The position numbers were made by a program, and so were the translations under genes. This document shows positions 41,616-64,000 of a stretch of DNA of 64,000 nt, in pieces. Source of the DNA: Myxocyprinus asiaticus (Eukaryota > Chordata > Actinopteri > Cypriniformes > Catostomidae). The notes under the pieces were generated by a model. That model saw only the letters and a list, made by a program, of their open reading frames with translations, did not search any database and was not told where the DNA came from. Location of the stretch: positions 28,079,289-28,143,288 of the forward strand of contig NC_059368.1 of NCBI RefSeq assembly GCF_019703515.2, in the 5' to 3' direction. Each line of letters begins with the position of its first letter. Position 1 is the first letter of the stretch.

Positions 41616-43236
41616 CAGTGCATCCGGAAAGTATTCACAGCGCTTCACTTTTTCCACATTTTGTTATGTTACAGCCTTATTCCAAAATGGATTAAATTCA
41701 TTATTTTCCTCAATTCTACAAACAATACCCCATAATGACAACGTGAAAGAAGTTTGTTTGAAATCTTTGCAAATTTATTAAAATTAAAAAACGAAAAAAA
41801 AAAAAAAAAAAAAAAAAGTACATAAGTATTCACAGCCTTTGCTCAATACTTTGTTGAAGCACCTTTGGCACCAATTACAGCCTCAAGTCTATTTGAGTAT
41901 GATGCTACAAGCTTGGCACACCTATTTTTGGGCAGTTTCTCCCATTCTTCTTTGCAGGACCTCTCAAGCTCCATCAGGTTGGATGGGGAGCATCGGTGCA
42001 CAGCCATTTTCAGATCTCTCCAGAGATGTTCAATTGGGTTCAAGTCTGGGCTCTGGCTGGGCCACTCAAGGACATTCACAGAGTTGTCCCAGAGCCACTT
42101 CTTTGTTATCTTGGCTGTGTGCTTAGGGTCGTTGTCCTGTTGGAAGATGAACCTTCACCCCAGTCTGAGGTCCAGAGCGCTCTGGAGCAGGTTTTCATCA
42201 AGGATGTCTCTATACATTGCTGCATTCATCTTTCCCTCGATCCTGACTAGTCTCCCAGTTCCTGCCACTGAAAAACATCCCCACAGCATGATGCTGCCAC
42301 CACCATGCTTCACTGTAGGGATGGTATTGGCCAGGTGATGAGTGGTGCCTGGTTTCCTCCAGACACGACACTTGCCATTCAGGCCAAAGAGTTCAATCTT
42401 TGTTTCTCATGGTCTGAGAGTCCTTCAGGTGCCTTTTGGCAAACTCCAGGCGGGCGGTCATGTGCCTTTTACTGAGGAGTGGCTTCCGTCTGGCCACTCT
42501 ACCATACAGGCCTGATTGGTGGAGTGCTGCAGAGATGGTTGTTCTTCTGGAAGGTTCTCCTCTCTCCACAGAGAAATGCTGGAGCTCTGTCAGAGTGACC
42601 ATCGGGTTCTTGGTCACCTCCCTGACTAAGGCCCTTCTCCCCGATCGCTCAGTTTGGCCAGGCGGCCAGCTCTAGGAAGAGTCCTGGTGGTTCCAAACTT
42701 CTTCCATTTATGGATGATGGAGGTCACTGTGCTCATTGGGACCTCCAATGCTGCAGAAATTTTTCTGTACCCTTCCCCAGATCTGTACCTCGATACAATC
42801 CTGTCTTGGAAGTCTACAGACAATTCCTTGGACTTCATGGCTTGGTTTGTGCTCTGACATGCACTGTTAACTGTGGGACCTTATATAGACAGGTGTGTGC
42901 CTTTCCAAATCATGTCCAATCAACTGAATTTACCACAGGTGGGCTCCAATCAAGTTGTAGAAACATCTCAAGGATGATCAGTGGAAACAGGATGCACCTG
43001 AGCTCAATTTTGAGTGTCATGGCAAAGGTTGTGAATACTTATGTGCATGTGACTTTTTTCGTTTTTATTTTTAATAAATTTGCAAAGATTTCAAACAAAC
43101 TTCTTTCACGTTGTCATTATGGGGTATTGTTTGTAGAATTTTGAGGAAAATAATGAATTTAATCCATTTTGGAATAAGGCTGTAACAACAAAATGTGGAA
43201 AAAGTGAAGTGCTGTGAATATTTTCCGGATGCACTG
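41616..43236 (-). mobile_element. Near full-length Tc1-like transposon, defective (taf4b intron)
   Basis: Inverted ends CAGTGCATCCGGAAAGTATT ... complement at 43236, TA duplications at 41614-41615 and 43237-43238; 1621 bp, the normal Tc1 size. The minus strand carries the transposase in pieces: an N-terminal paired-like DNA-binding part (42626-42838, DRIVSRYRSGEGYRKISAAL), a middle part (42393-42617), [11 protein letters not shown] holding the second catalytic Asp, and [15 protein letters not shown] (41843-42079) holding the catalytic Glu. Frameshifts near 42400 and 42620 and an in-frame TGA before FIFQQDN disable it. Same orientation as taf4b. Confidence 0.9.
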
Positions 43237-43672
43237 TATTAATTTATTCTGTAAATGTGTTCCAATTGCAGTTTATGTGCATGTCTCCTTATCAAATGTG
43301 TCTGTCTCAAGCGAGCCTATATGTTTTCTATGCACATTTTTGAAATTTTATTTGCATCTTGGTGTTTCCATCCAGCATTTTTATGCAATATCCCAAAATT
43401 TGCATAAAACATATGTGGATATAAACCCAGCTATATAGACAGTGAAGGATATTCTACAGTACATTGCCTTTAAAACTGATCACACAAAGGCATCTTAGTT
43501 ACCAGGATATGACGCAAATACATCATGATATTGATCCACAGAAGACAAAAAGGGTGGCTTGTTGCCTTCCTACGTCTGCATACTGTCTGTGAAGAGAGCA
43601 ATTTTCAGTTTCGGTCACAGCCTATCAATGATAAACAAAAACTGATAATGAAAGCAGAACATGACATCACAC

Positions 43673-43795
43673 CAGTAGGCCTTTGACAAGAGCTCGGACA
43701 TTCTGAGCCATGTTGGCCGCTTGAGTGCCGCTTGATGCTAACTTCATCAGGGTGACCAGGAAATTCTTACACTTCTTCACGTTCTCCAAGGTCTC
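43673..43795 (-). pseudogene. taf4b: taf4b TAFH (NHR1) domain exon
   Basis: Forty-one in-phase codons reading ETLENVKKCKNFLVTLMKLA then SSGTQAANMAQNVRALVKGLL. This is the TAFH/NHR1 domain start, found in TAF4 family and ETO proteins, which binds hydrophobic activator motifs. CAG acceptor and GTGTGA donor. This exon itself is undamaged. Confidence 0.9.
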
Positions 43796-43884
43796 CTGAT
43801 AAAACATGACAAAACAATTTCAAGATGCAGCATATTGAACACTGTCGTAACTTGGAACTGGTAAAAGTACCAGTCATTACTTAC

Positions 43885-43986
43885 AGCTGTTACATGGACT
43901 GGAGTTAAGGAAGTGTTTGTGCCTGGTCTGGTTGGTACATTTGGAGATACCGTAAGGGGGGCAGACAGGGCACCTTTGCCTGCAGA
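43885..43986 (-). pseudogene. taf4b: taf4b exon 4 (linker before TAFH)
   Basis: Thirty-four codons, phase 0 on both sides, with a TTTGTCTGTAG acceptor and a GTAAGT donor. It reads SAGKGALSAPLTVSPNVPTR and continues to PVHVTA. No lesion. The protein sequence is poorly conserved, and the call rests on position, phase and clean splice sites. Confidence 0.6.
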
Positions 43987-44211
43987 CTACAGACAAATGA
44001 AAAATGAAACATGATATAAATCATATTTTAAATGAAACATGAATGTGTTACTAATTATCTAAATCTGTCTTTTTTTTGTTTAAATCACACTGAGGCAAAC
44101 TTGTGAGGCCACAATGCATGTCAATCAACATCATGCCCTGAAGTCAGAGTATTAATCATTTTTTGTTTTGTTGTTTGGATCAATAATTGATGCAGCCATA
44201 GTGAGTAATAC

Positions 44212-44494
44212 CTTTACGGCAGAGGTATTAATTATGGTAGTTGCGCTGACAGAATTAGTCCTCTGGTTAAGGGTCCGCTGTGCTGCTGTTAGGAGTAATT
44301 TAACTGACTTTGATAACAGTGCCCATGGTGGCGGTGGGCTTTCTGCCTGCAGTCGCTATAACATTGGCTGGTTTAATGATGGTCATTCCTGTTGTACATG
44401 CTGTTGTGTAATAGTAGTTCCTGTCGCAGAGGGTGTTTTTTGAACAGCAGCCCCTGATGTGGGGTTAAGTTTAATACTGGTAGTGGCTGATGCA
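44212..44494 (-). pseudogene. taf4b: taf4b exon 3, no open frame
   Basis: A good polypyrimidine tract and TAG acceptor precede ASATTSIKLNPTSGAAVQKT. The frame then meets TGA and TAG in the middle. The intervening protein-like stretch TGMTIIKPANVIATAGRK is in another frame, and the original frame resumes as SVKLLLTAAQRTLNQRT to a donor at 44211. This fits a pair of compensating indels in a low-conservation linker. The exon call is less certain than the others. Confidence 0.5.
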
Positions 44495-44900
44495 CTAGAA
44501 AGTGGGAGAGAAACTCTGATGATTAGTGTAGCAGTTACAGTAAGAGATAAACAGTTTTAAAATAAACTAGTGCATTTCCATAGTTTCCTCAAAAATAATT
44601 AAGCTCTTTCTTAAAGGTTTACACTCCCGCAGCCCCCACCCAAAAATAAATATGATTCTGTAATCATTTACTCATCCTCATGTTTTCAGGTGCATTTTTT
44701 TGAAACTTTATGAAGTGTGCAATCCTTAAATGTCAAATACTTATATTACAACTGACCAACAAATATTGATAATATAACAAATAACAAATTCGAATAACAA
44801 ATGTTAAAATTCTAAGAATAATTCCCTGTTTACCCATTAAATTTATTCAACATCAACTATTTTAGGTGATAATATGTATTACTTAGCTTAGATTAAAATA

Positions 44901-45560
44901 TTAAAGGGATAGTTCACCCAAAAATGAAAATTCTCTCATTATTTACTCACCCTCATGCCATCCCAGATGTGTTTTGTCTTTCTTCTGCTGAACACAAAAT
45001 TTTTTAGAAGAATATCTCAACTCTGTAGGTCCATTCAATGCAAGTGAATAATGGCAAGAACTTTGAAGCCCCAAAAAGCACATAAAAGCAGCATAAATGT
45101 AAACACTACGAATCCAGTGGTTTACTTAATGTCTTCAGAAGTGATATAATAGGTATAGGTGAGAAACAGATAAATATTTAAGTCCTTTTTTACTATATTT
45201 TCTCTTCCCTGCCCAGTAGGTGGCAATATGCATGAAGAATGCAAATCTCCAAAAACAAAATTAGAATGTGAAAGTGGAGATTTATAATAAAAAAAGGGCT
45301 CAAATATTGATCCGTTTCTCAACCACACCTATCATATCACTTCTGAATACATGGATTAAACCACTGGAGTCGTATAGATTACTTCTATGCTTCACAGATC
45401 TGGACACCATTCACTTGTATTGTGAGAACCTACAGAGCTGAGATATTCTTCTAAAAGTCTTTGGGTTCTGCAAAAGAAAGAAGTAATACACATCTGAGAT
45501 GGCATAAATATGAGTAAAAGATGAGAGAATTTGTTATTTTTGAGTGAACTATCCCTTTAA
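44901..45560. mobile_element. TTAA-flanked palindromic MITE (taf4b intron 2)
   Basis: TTAAAGGGATAGTTCACCCA to AGTGAACTATCCCTTTAA, both TTAA sites intact. Confidence 0.88.
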
Positions 45561-45605
45561 GACCTATATCAGATGTTTCAAAGAAAAAATAAATGCATTA
45601 ATCAC

Positions 45606-45893
45606 AGGGGAATTTTTGCCCCTACATTTTTTGTAGGGCATTTTGTCACCTGAAGTGCCATTTTTGCTGTTCCAAACCCACATTACTTATTTCTTCTGTG
45701 GAACACAAACTAACAGCCTTAGCCACCATTTTCTTTCATTGTATGGAAAAAAGATGGAATGAAAGTGAATGGTGACTGAGGCTAAAATTCTGCCTAACAT
45801 ATCCTTTTATGTTCCACACAAGAAAGAATCTCATATGGGGTTGTAAAGAGGAGGGTGACAGAATCTTTATTTTTGAGTTAACTATCCCTTTAA
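45606..45893. mobile_element. Second-subfamily TTAA MITE, eroded left end
   Basis: Right end GAGTTAACTATCCCTTTAA; internal TTCTTCTGTGGAACACAAAC and complementary blocks. Confidence 0.7.
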
Positions 45894-46008
45894 GGAGCAC
45901 TATATATGAAATCACATACCCACAACATATAGGCTACACTATTGTTTGTACTGGGCCTCTACTGAATTCTAAAGCCAACAGTTGAAAAGAGTGATCAAGA
46001 TAACACAC

Positions 46009-46150
46009 ACCCGTAAGGATGGGGGTCTAACTATAGCAGAGGCGTTGGCATTGGCTGGTTTTGGCAGCATTCCCTGAGCTTGTGCTTGGGCCAGAGCCTG
46101 CTGAGATACCAACATCAACTGTCCACTGTCACTGCGGATTAACACCATTC
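46009..46150 (-). pseudogene. taf4b: taf4b exon 2 (glutamine/alanine-rich segment)
   Basis: Reads GMVLIRSDSGQLMLVSQQA followed by LAQAQAQGMLPKP and ANANASAIVRPPSLR. It joins exon 1 to rebuild the conserved FQ(V/L)P-G-(M/T)VLI(R/K)S(D/N)SG(Q/P)LMLVS motif of TAF4 proteins. The donor lies in a GTGTGTG run, so its exact end (46009 or 46011) depends on the phase of the next exon. This block is intact. Confidence 0.75.
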
Positions 46151-46302
46151 CTTCAGAGGTGGTGGACAGACAAAGACATTGCCAAGACTGACAAGTAGCT
46201 AGGTTTGGTGATTAGCTACAGTATTAGAGAGAGGAATAGTCAAGAAACTACACAAAAGCTAATAAGGATTCCTAAAAGATTTGTCTGACACATAAAACTC
46301 AC

Positions 46303-46947
46303 CTTGTGGGACTTGAAAGTTGGCAGGCAACTGCACTGGCATAGTCTGAGGGGCACGTGACATTGGTGCACTTTGTGTTGGGGTGGAAAGCCTCACGACA
46401 GTCCCTTTGGCTGGGGTCAATGTGGTGACCCGGGGATGACTTATGGTCATCGAGCTTACAAAAACCCTATAACCTGAGGAACCAGTGCCAAGCTGGTACC
46501 TCCTGGTCCCTGCACATTGGGTGTTGTAGCTGTTACCACCCTGGCACCTACGACCACTGGTGTGGTGGATCTGATTTGTGCAGTTCCTGCTGTGATCCTT
46601 GGAGCAGGTTCAGATGAGGCTGGTGCACTGGAGCTCACCGGAACTGAAGTCGGAGGGCATTGTGTTATGGAGATTGATGACGTTTCAGCCTCTGTCTTTG
46701 GTTTTGGCTGCTCGTGATCGTCATTGCGGGAGGCTGACTCGGAGTTGTTACTTTCAGAAGTTTTGGTGGCACCATTAATGCTTGAGACTGAAGTCTCGGT
46801 TTCCTAACCTGATGTGGTTTGTGAAGTGACTTCGCACTCAGTGTTTGCGTGCATGCCATTGCGCTCAGTTACTGCTTTTATGGACACTTCATCTGCTTTT
46901 TCACGCGACTGATTATTGTTTTTATCCGAGTTCGATGTTTCTGGCAT
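46303..46947 (-). pseudogene. taf4b: taf4b exon 1, disrupted
   Basis: The ATG at 46947 opens a frame rich in S/T/E (MPETSNSDKN...). It meets TAG at 46804-46806 (codon 48), after which the same frame continues through a low-complexity S/T/A/P stretch (PAPRITAGTAQ, VVVGARVVTATT) to LALVPQ near 46490. The TAF4B-like continuation VTTLTPAKGTVVRL ... VQLPANFQVPQ is in the next frame and ends at a GTGAG donor (46302). The block is 645 nt, whereas 3n+1 is needed to splice in phase to the next exon, so one base is missing or two are extra. Confidence 0.7.
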
Positions 46948-47393
46948 GATTTTATTAGACTGTATACACAAATGGAATAATTTGCTAAGAAAGAATTTCT
47001 AGCTACTGTAGGTGCTATAATAACTAAATTGATCTTTATGTCCAAAATTGCACTTGGCCAATGCGAGGATGACTCGACGAATCCTCAAAACTGGCCATCT
47101 CAAAGAGTAAGCCTCTGTCAGTCCATACTTGATGTCTAATACCTGTGTATTGAGTCCACCTGTCACCCTATGTCCAAAATTACGTCATAATCAAGACGGA
47201 AAAAAGCAAACTAATGAAATTAACCATGTTTACTACTTCAGTTCTTTACATAAAATGATTGTACTCTCCAGTTATTCATTTAAGTAACTTTTTAGTCATT
47301 CAGGATTACTGTATAAGGGTTAAAACAATATATATATTCTATAGAGATTAGCTAGAAATTGCTCTTTGTTAGCACAATAAAAAATGTGTATGC

Positions 47394-47396
<3 letters not shown>

Positions 47397-47434
<38 letters not shown>
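47397..47434. repeat. (ATT)n microsatellite
   Basis: About 12 ATT units between taf4b and kctd1; a (TAG)n(TAA)n run follows at 47585-47630. Confidence 0.9.
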
Positions 47435-47435
<1 letters not shown>

Positions 47436-47985
47436 TATATGTATATCCCCTGAAGCAATTTAAATGACTTTTACTTTTTCAACTTTTTTTTTTAAATATA
47501 ATTTCAAAGACTTTTTGAGGCTTGGAAATCACAATTTGAAAATTCCCTGATATTTCCAGGTTTTCATCACCATGGGAACCCTGGTAGTAGTAGTAGTAGT
47601 AATAATAATAATAATAATAATTATTATTATTAATGTTTAGAATTTTATAGACAAACCTATGAAACTAGTGGTTTCCAAAATGTCAATAATGATTCTTGTT
47701 GATTTTTTCTTAAAAACTTTTATTAACAATGTCACATTACATTCTTCTCAAACTTTAATCTCATGTATTATGAACCAGTGTTTAGTGTATAGCCAAACAC
47801 TGTCAACTTATGGCCAAACAAATAATAGCAATAAAAAAATCTTGAACTTGGGGTAATTCTGTTTTTTCCCCAGGTTATAGCACAAGATCATTCCCCTTAC
47901 TGCCTTGACAAGTTTTGCTATTAGAACTTGTCTGATAAAGCCAAAACAGAAATTATAACAATCAAGAATAGTTATAGTTCTTGAT

Positions 47986-48316
47986 AACAGGGACAGTTCA
48001 CCAAAAAATAAAAATTCTCTCATCATTAACTCACCCCCTCATGCCTCAGATGTGTATGGTCACCACATAAAAGAAGAATGTGAAAGGAGATTTATAGTAA
48101 AAAAAAGGACTTTTGTTTCTCACCCACACCAATAAAACTGCTTCTGAAGACATTGGTGGTTCTGGCTACCATTCACTTGCATTGTATGGACCAACAGAGC
48201 TGAAATATTCTTCTATAAATCTTCATTTTTGTTCAGTCATACACATCTGGGATGATGGCATGAGGGTGAAAAAAATTAAGAGAGAATTTTCATTTTTGGG
48301 TGAACTATTCCTTTAA
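47986..48316. mobile_element. TTAA-family MITE, shortened
   Basis: Left GGGACAGTTCACCAAAAAAT, right GGTGAACTATTCCTTTAA, in the taf4b-kctd1 spacer. Confidence 0.75.
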
Positions 48317-48841
48317 TGAACAGTTAAGTGTGTGTACTGAAATCTTTTAAATCATACAGTTTGATCATGTTTTGATAAAAAGTTTCAGCTAATGGCCACA
48401 TCCCCAGAAACGTAATCTAATTTTACATTTCCAAGAAAATCACAGCTGTGGCTTGACCTTTGAATGTGTGTATATATTTTTCTAATTAGAGGTGTCATTT
48501 GCACTTCTATTCCTCTCTGGGTAGATATATTTATGCGAGAAACACGAAGATTAGCAACATAAATGATTAATCAAACAGGTTATTAAATAAGTATGGCTGA
48601 TTACATTTTTTTACAGGATGCCATATATGGAGTCTAACATTAGTCGTTTAGCTTCTTCCCCTCCTATCATGGTGAAGACAAATCTGGCAAAGGTGTAGTC
48701 TGGCAGTCTTTCAGTTTAAAACAAACCTTAAAAAAACTAAAAAAAAAACTGATGGGAGTATGGAGACTACTCAGCATAGCCAGAGAGGTTCAGAAAAATC
48801 CCATTTGAATTTTAAACAATACTTTTCCTTATTTGAACCCG

Positions 48842-48847
48842 TTTATT
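48842..48847 (-). terminator. Candidate kctd1 polyadenylation signal
   Basis: AATAAA on the minus strand, about 90 nt after the kctd1 stop. This would make a very short 3' UTR; signals further downstream toward 47 kb are equally possible. Confidence 0.25.
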
Positions 48848-48934
48848 TATGGACAGTACCCTTGGAGAAATGTCTTGCCCTTATATTCAGTTCAAAATAC
48901 CATATTCAGTTTATTTTTCTGTCAGAGTGGACGG

Positions 48935-62140
<13,206 letters not shown>

Positions 62141-62174
62141 ATTGCAGTCTGACAGTGTATGAGTCCCGAGGCAG

Positions 62175-62186
62175 TGCGCATGCGCT
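62175..62186. promoter_or_regulatory. NRF1-like site just upstream of kctd1 long-isoform ATG
   Basis: TGCGCATGCGCT, one base from the perfect palindrome seen at psma8. It is about 35 nt 5' of the kctd1 ATG in a GC-rich island. It may mark a TATA-less promoter for the long isoform, in which case the 5' UTR is very short, or it may lie within the UTR. Confidence 0.5.
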
Positions 62187-64000
62187 ATATTGGACCGCAG
62201 AGCTGAGATCTTTTTGTGTTTTAGTGACCTTCAGCTATGAGAACAAGCACACACACGCTCTTAAAGGTGCAGAGAAAGGGGAGCTAGAATGTCCAAAATT
62301 TAAGCTATGCTCCCATACTCATTCTCAAAACACTTTGAAAAAGAGATAACACAAGAGAAAGAGACAAAAAGTCAGCTCTACTCTGTATTGGACCGCAGCC
62401 GAGTTAGGCAATAAATCTGCAATTATGCCTTCGAACATGCATAATACACACTCACCCACACAGACACACACCTGCTAATTATTAAAGGAGCAAGCAGCTC
62501 AGGCAGGCTGACTTGATTTGGGAGTTTCCAGTAGCAGCTGTGATCTTGTCCAACCCTGGGGCCATCAAGTCTATACACTTTGTTGTGTATACAGCCTTTT
62601 GTGTAAGTGTGAGAGGAAGAGAGAATGTGACAAAACTGTTCTGAGAGAGAGAGAGAGAGATATGAAGGTGCGATTAGCTGATTTATTTTTTGTGTATAAT
62701 CAAGATAATTTCTGCACTGTAAGTGCAGAAGCCAGTAGGCATGAAATACCACACTAAAAATGGTTTCACTGAAAACTCACAAACTCAAAGTCAACTGTAA
62801 ATTTAAACAGCTTGTTTGATTGATGTGAGTGGATCATTTAACTTCTGCTGTTCTGATATGCTTTTATGTGCGGTGAGTTCTGAATGCAGCTCAGCTTGAG
62901 GCCACTGCAGACTTTCTCCGATTTTCCTTTCACTCTCATAATCAGTGTTGCAACTAAGAGAGGCTTTCACAATAAGAACACAGCCTCTCTAGCTTATTTC
63001 AGTTCTAACTCTTTAAATGCACTGGAATCTTCATGTATACATGATTGTATTCAAGCAGAAATTGCTTTTGGCCCTGTTAATAAAGAGCCATGAACCATCT
63101 GTAAAAACAACAACCTATGCCAATTTTCATTAAATTAATTTGACTCATCCACCGATTTAAGATCATCATACTGTAGATGTGACCTTGATCAAGAACATAT
63201 TCTTAAGTGCTTCTACATTCACGCCTCTCTCCTCTCCCCTTTGTTTGTGTGTGTTGCGAGAACCCTGAGGCAACTGTTGTCTCAGTATGAACAGCACAGA
63301 GCTGAGGTTTGGCTCTGGAGAATAAGGCAGATGTTTGTTTCTGGCGCTATGCCTCAGAGAGATGCAACACATGAGGAAGCGGATTTTAGAGCTCAGTAGG
63401 GCTCAAAGCTAGAGGAGGGCTTCAAAAAAGCTCTATTCATCCATCAGCAAATCAACAGTGATCATCTGACTTATTAACTTTATACGGTCAGAGACTTTCC
63501 ATAGTCTTATGAAAATTTCCTAAAGAAACAGCTCACAACAGAACTTACTTGCATGTAAACATAGTAGCATCAAAATTCTTTGATTGCTAGATTTAGTAAC
63601 TTGCTAGTAGCTCACCATTTTCTTTAACTTAAAGCAGTGTTCTGCTCCTGCATGGGCCCTCCAACACAAAATATTTTGGAAGTCTCCCTTATCTAACAAA
63701 TCCAATTCAACCAACCCAGTCTTCTGGCATGTCATAATAAGTGTATGAAATGGCAACATTTTAAGAGATCGTATGTATTAGCTTGTACAAATCTTCATGC
63801 AATTATTATGATTTTTCTGAAGTTTAACCCCTAACCTAAACCTAACCATGATTTTAATATGGAAGAGAAACATCAATATTGTAGTGTCCTTACGATTTTT
63901 CCTAATTATGACCCCTAACCCAAAACTAAACCTAGGGCCCTATGAAATCTGTTTTATTTATTTCCAAATTCTTTCCTATTACATTATTGACATATGTCAG
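62187..64000. other. Region upstream of kctd1
   Basis: The CpG-rich character ends near 62250. Beyond that the sequence is AT-rich, with a short GA run (62643-62660) and CCCTAACCTAAACCTAACC-type words (63826-63935) shared with 24400-24445, which look like a dispersed repeat. No gene is supported. Confidence 0.4.

Larger units (their letters stand above)
23959..46947 (-). pseudogene. taf4b: TFIID subunit TAF4B, multi-exon, multiply disrupted
   Basis: Recognisable coding blocks from the 5' end (minus strand): 46303-46947, 46009-46150, 44212-44494, 43885-43986, 43673-43795 (TAFH), 40011-40099, 39565-39734, 36579-36690, 36309-36417, 33403-33563 and 31499-31629 (histone fold), 27220-27345, 27078-27134, 26390-26506 and 23959-24096 (C-terminal TAF4 domain). 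Most have GT-AG borders and matching phases. TAF4B is a TFIID scaffold that pairs with TAF12 and in mammals works in ovary and testis. Lesions: an in-frame TAG at codon 48 and a later frameshift in exon 1, two stops in exon 3, a 1-nt deletion in the block at 40011, TAA inside the histone fold at 33431-33433, and a frameshift in the last exon. The phase jump between 39565 and 36690 suggests a missing exon. The flanking genes are intact, so random sequencing error is less likely, though not excluded. TAF4B is preferred over TAF4 because of synteny and TAF4B-like residues (for example QQLELAQ, QLKFLEQLD). Confidence 0.8.

Noticed and set aside
41843..42338. Plus-strand frames of 95 and 157 codons
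   Set aside because: Antisense to the Tc1 transposase remnant.
63826..63935. Telomere-like CCCTAA words
   Set aside because: Irregular and shared with 24400-24445 as part of a dispersed repeat; not a telomeric array.

Overview
The window is vertebrate nuclear DNA, most likely from a teleost and probably a cypriniform. The evidence is multi-exon genes with GT-AG introns, many palindromic TTAA-flanked MITEs, Tc1-like transposons, tRNA-derived SINEs and long dinucleotide repeats. No bacterial, viral or CRISPR-type organisation is visible.

Three protein-coding loci are identified from conserved protein sequence and splice sites. psma8 (plus strand, 16350-20993, seven exons, 251 aa) encodes an alpha4-type 20S proteasome subunit and looks intact. 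taf4b (minus strand, 23959-46947, at least 15 recognisable exons) encodes a TFIID subunit but carries several independent lesions, so I annotate it as a probable pseudogene. kctd1 (minus strand, 48935-62140, five coding exons, 777 aa long isoform) is intact. Its large first exon encodes a Crypton-derived DUF3504 domain, and exons 2-5 encode the BTB/KCTD core. The psma8-taf4b-kctd1 order matches human 18q11.2 as I recall it. psma8 and taf4b converge tail to tail; taf4b and kctd1 lie head to tail about 2 kb apart.

Layout: 1-16.2 kb is intergenic and filled with non-autonomous DNA transposons, MITEs, a 36-bp minisatellite and a 97-bp tandem repeat. 16.25-21 kb is psma8, with a perfect NRF1-type palindrome about 85 bp upstream of the ATG, a deleted Tc1 copy in intron 1 and a TTAA MITE in intron 3. 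21-24 kb is the convergent intergenic stretch. 24-47 kb is taf4b, whose introns hold two Tc1-like elements, a SINE, a TTAA-bounded element and many MITEs. 47-49 kb is a short spacer. 49-62.1 kb is kctd1, with SINEs and microsatellites in its introns. 62.1-64 kb is the kctd1 upstream region, with an NRF1-like site next to the start codon.

Functionally, known homologues place psma8 (spermatoproteasome core) and taf4b (gonadal TFIID) in germ-line programmes, and kctd1 in transcriptional repression and developmental signalling. The strongest candidate for follow-up is the multiply broken taf4b between two intact neighbours. It could be a decaying duplicate in a polyploid fish, a lineage-specific loss, or an assembly artefact. 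I see no clearly new molecular system.
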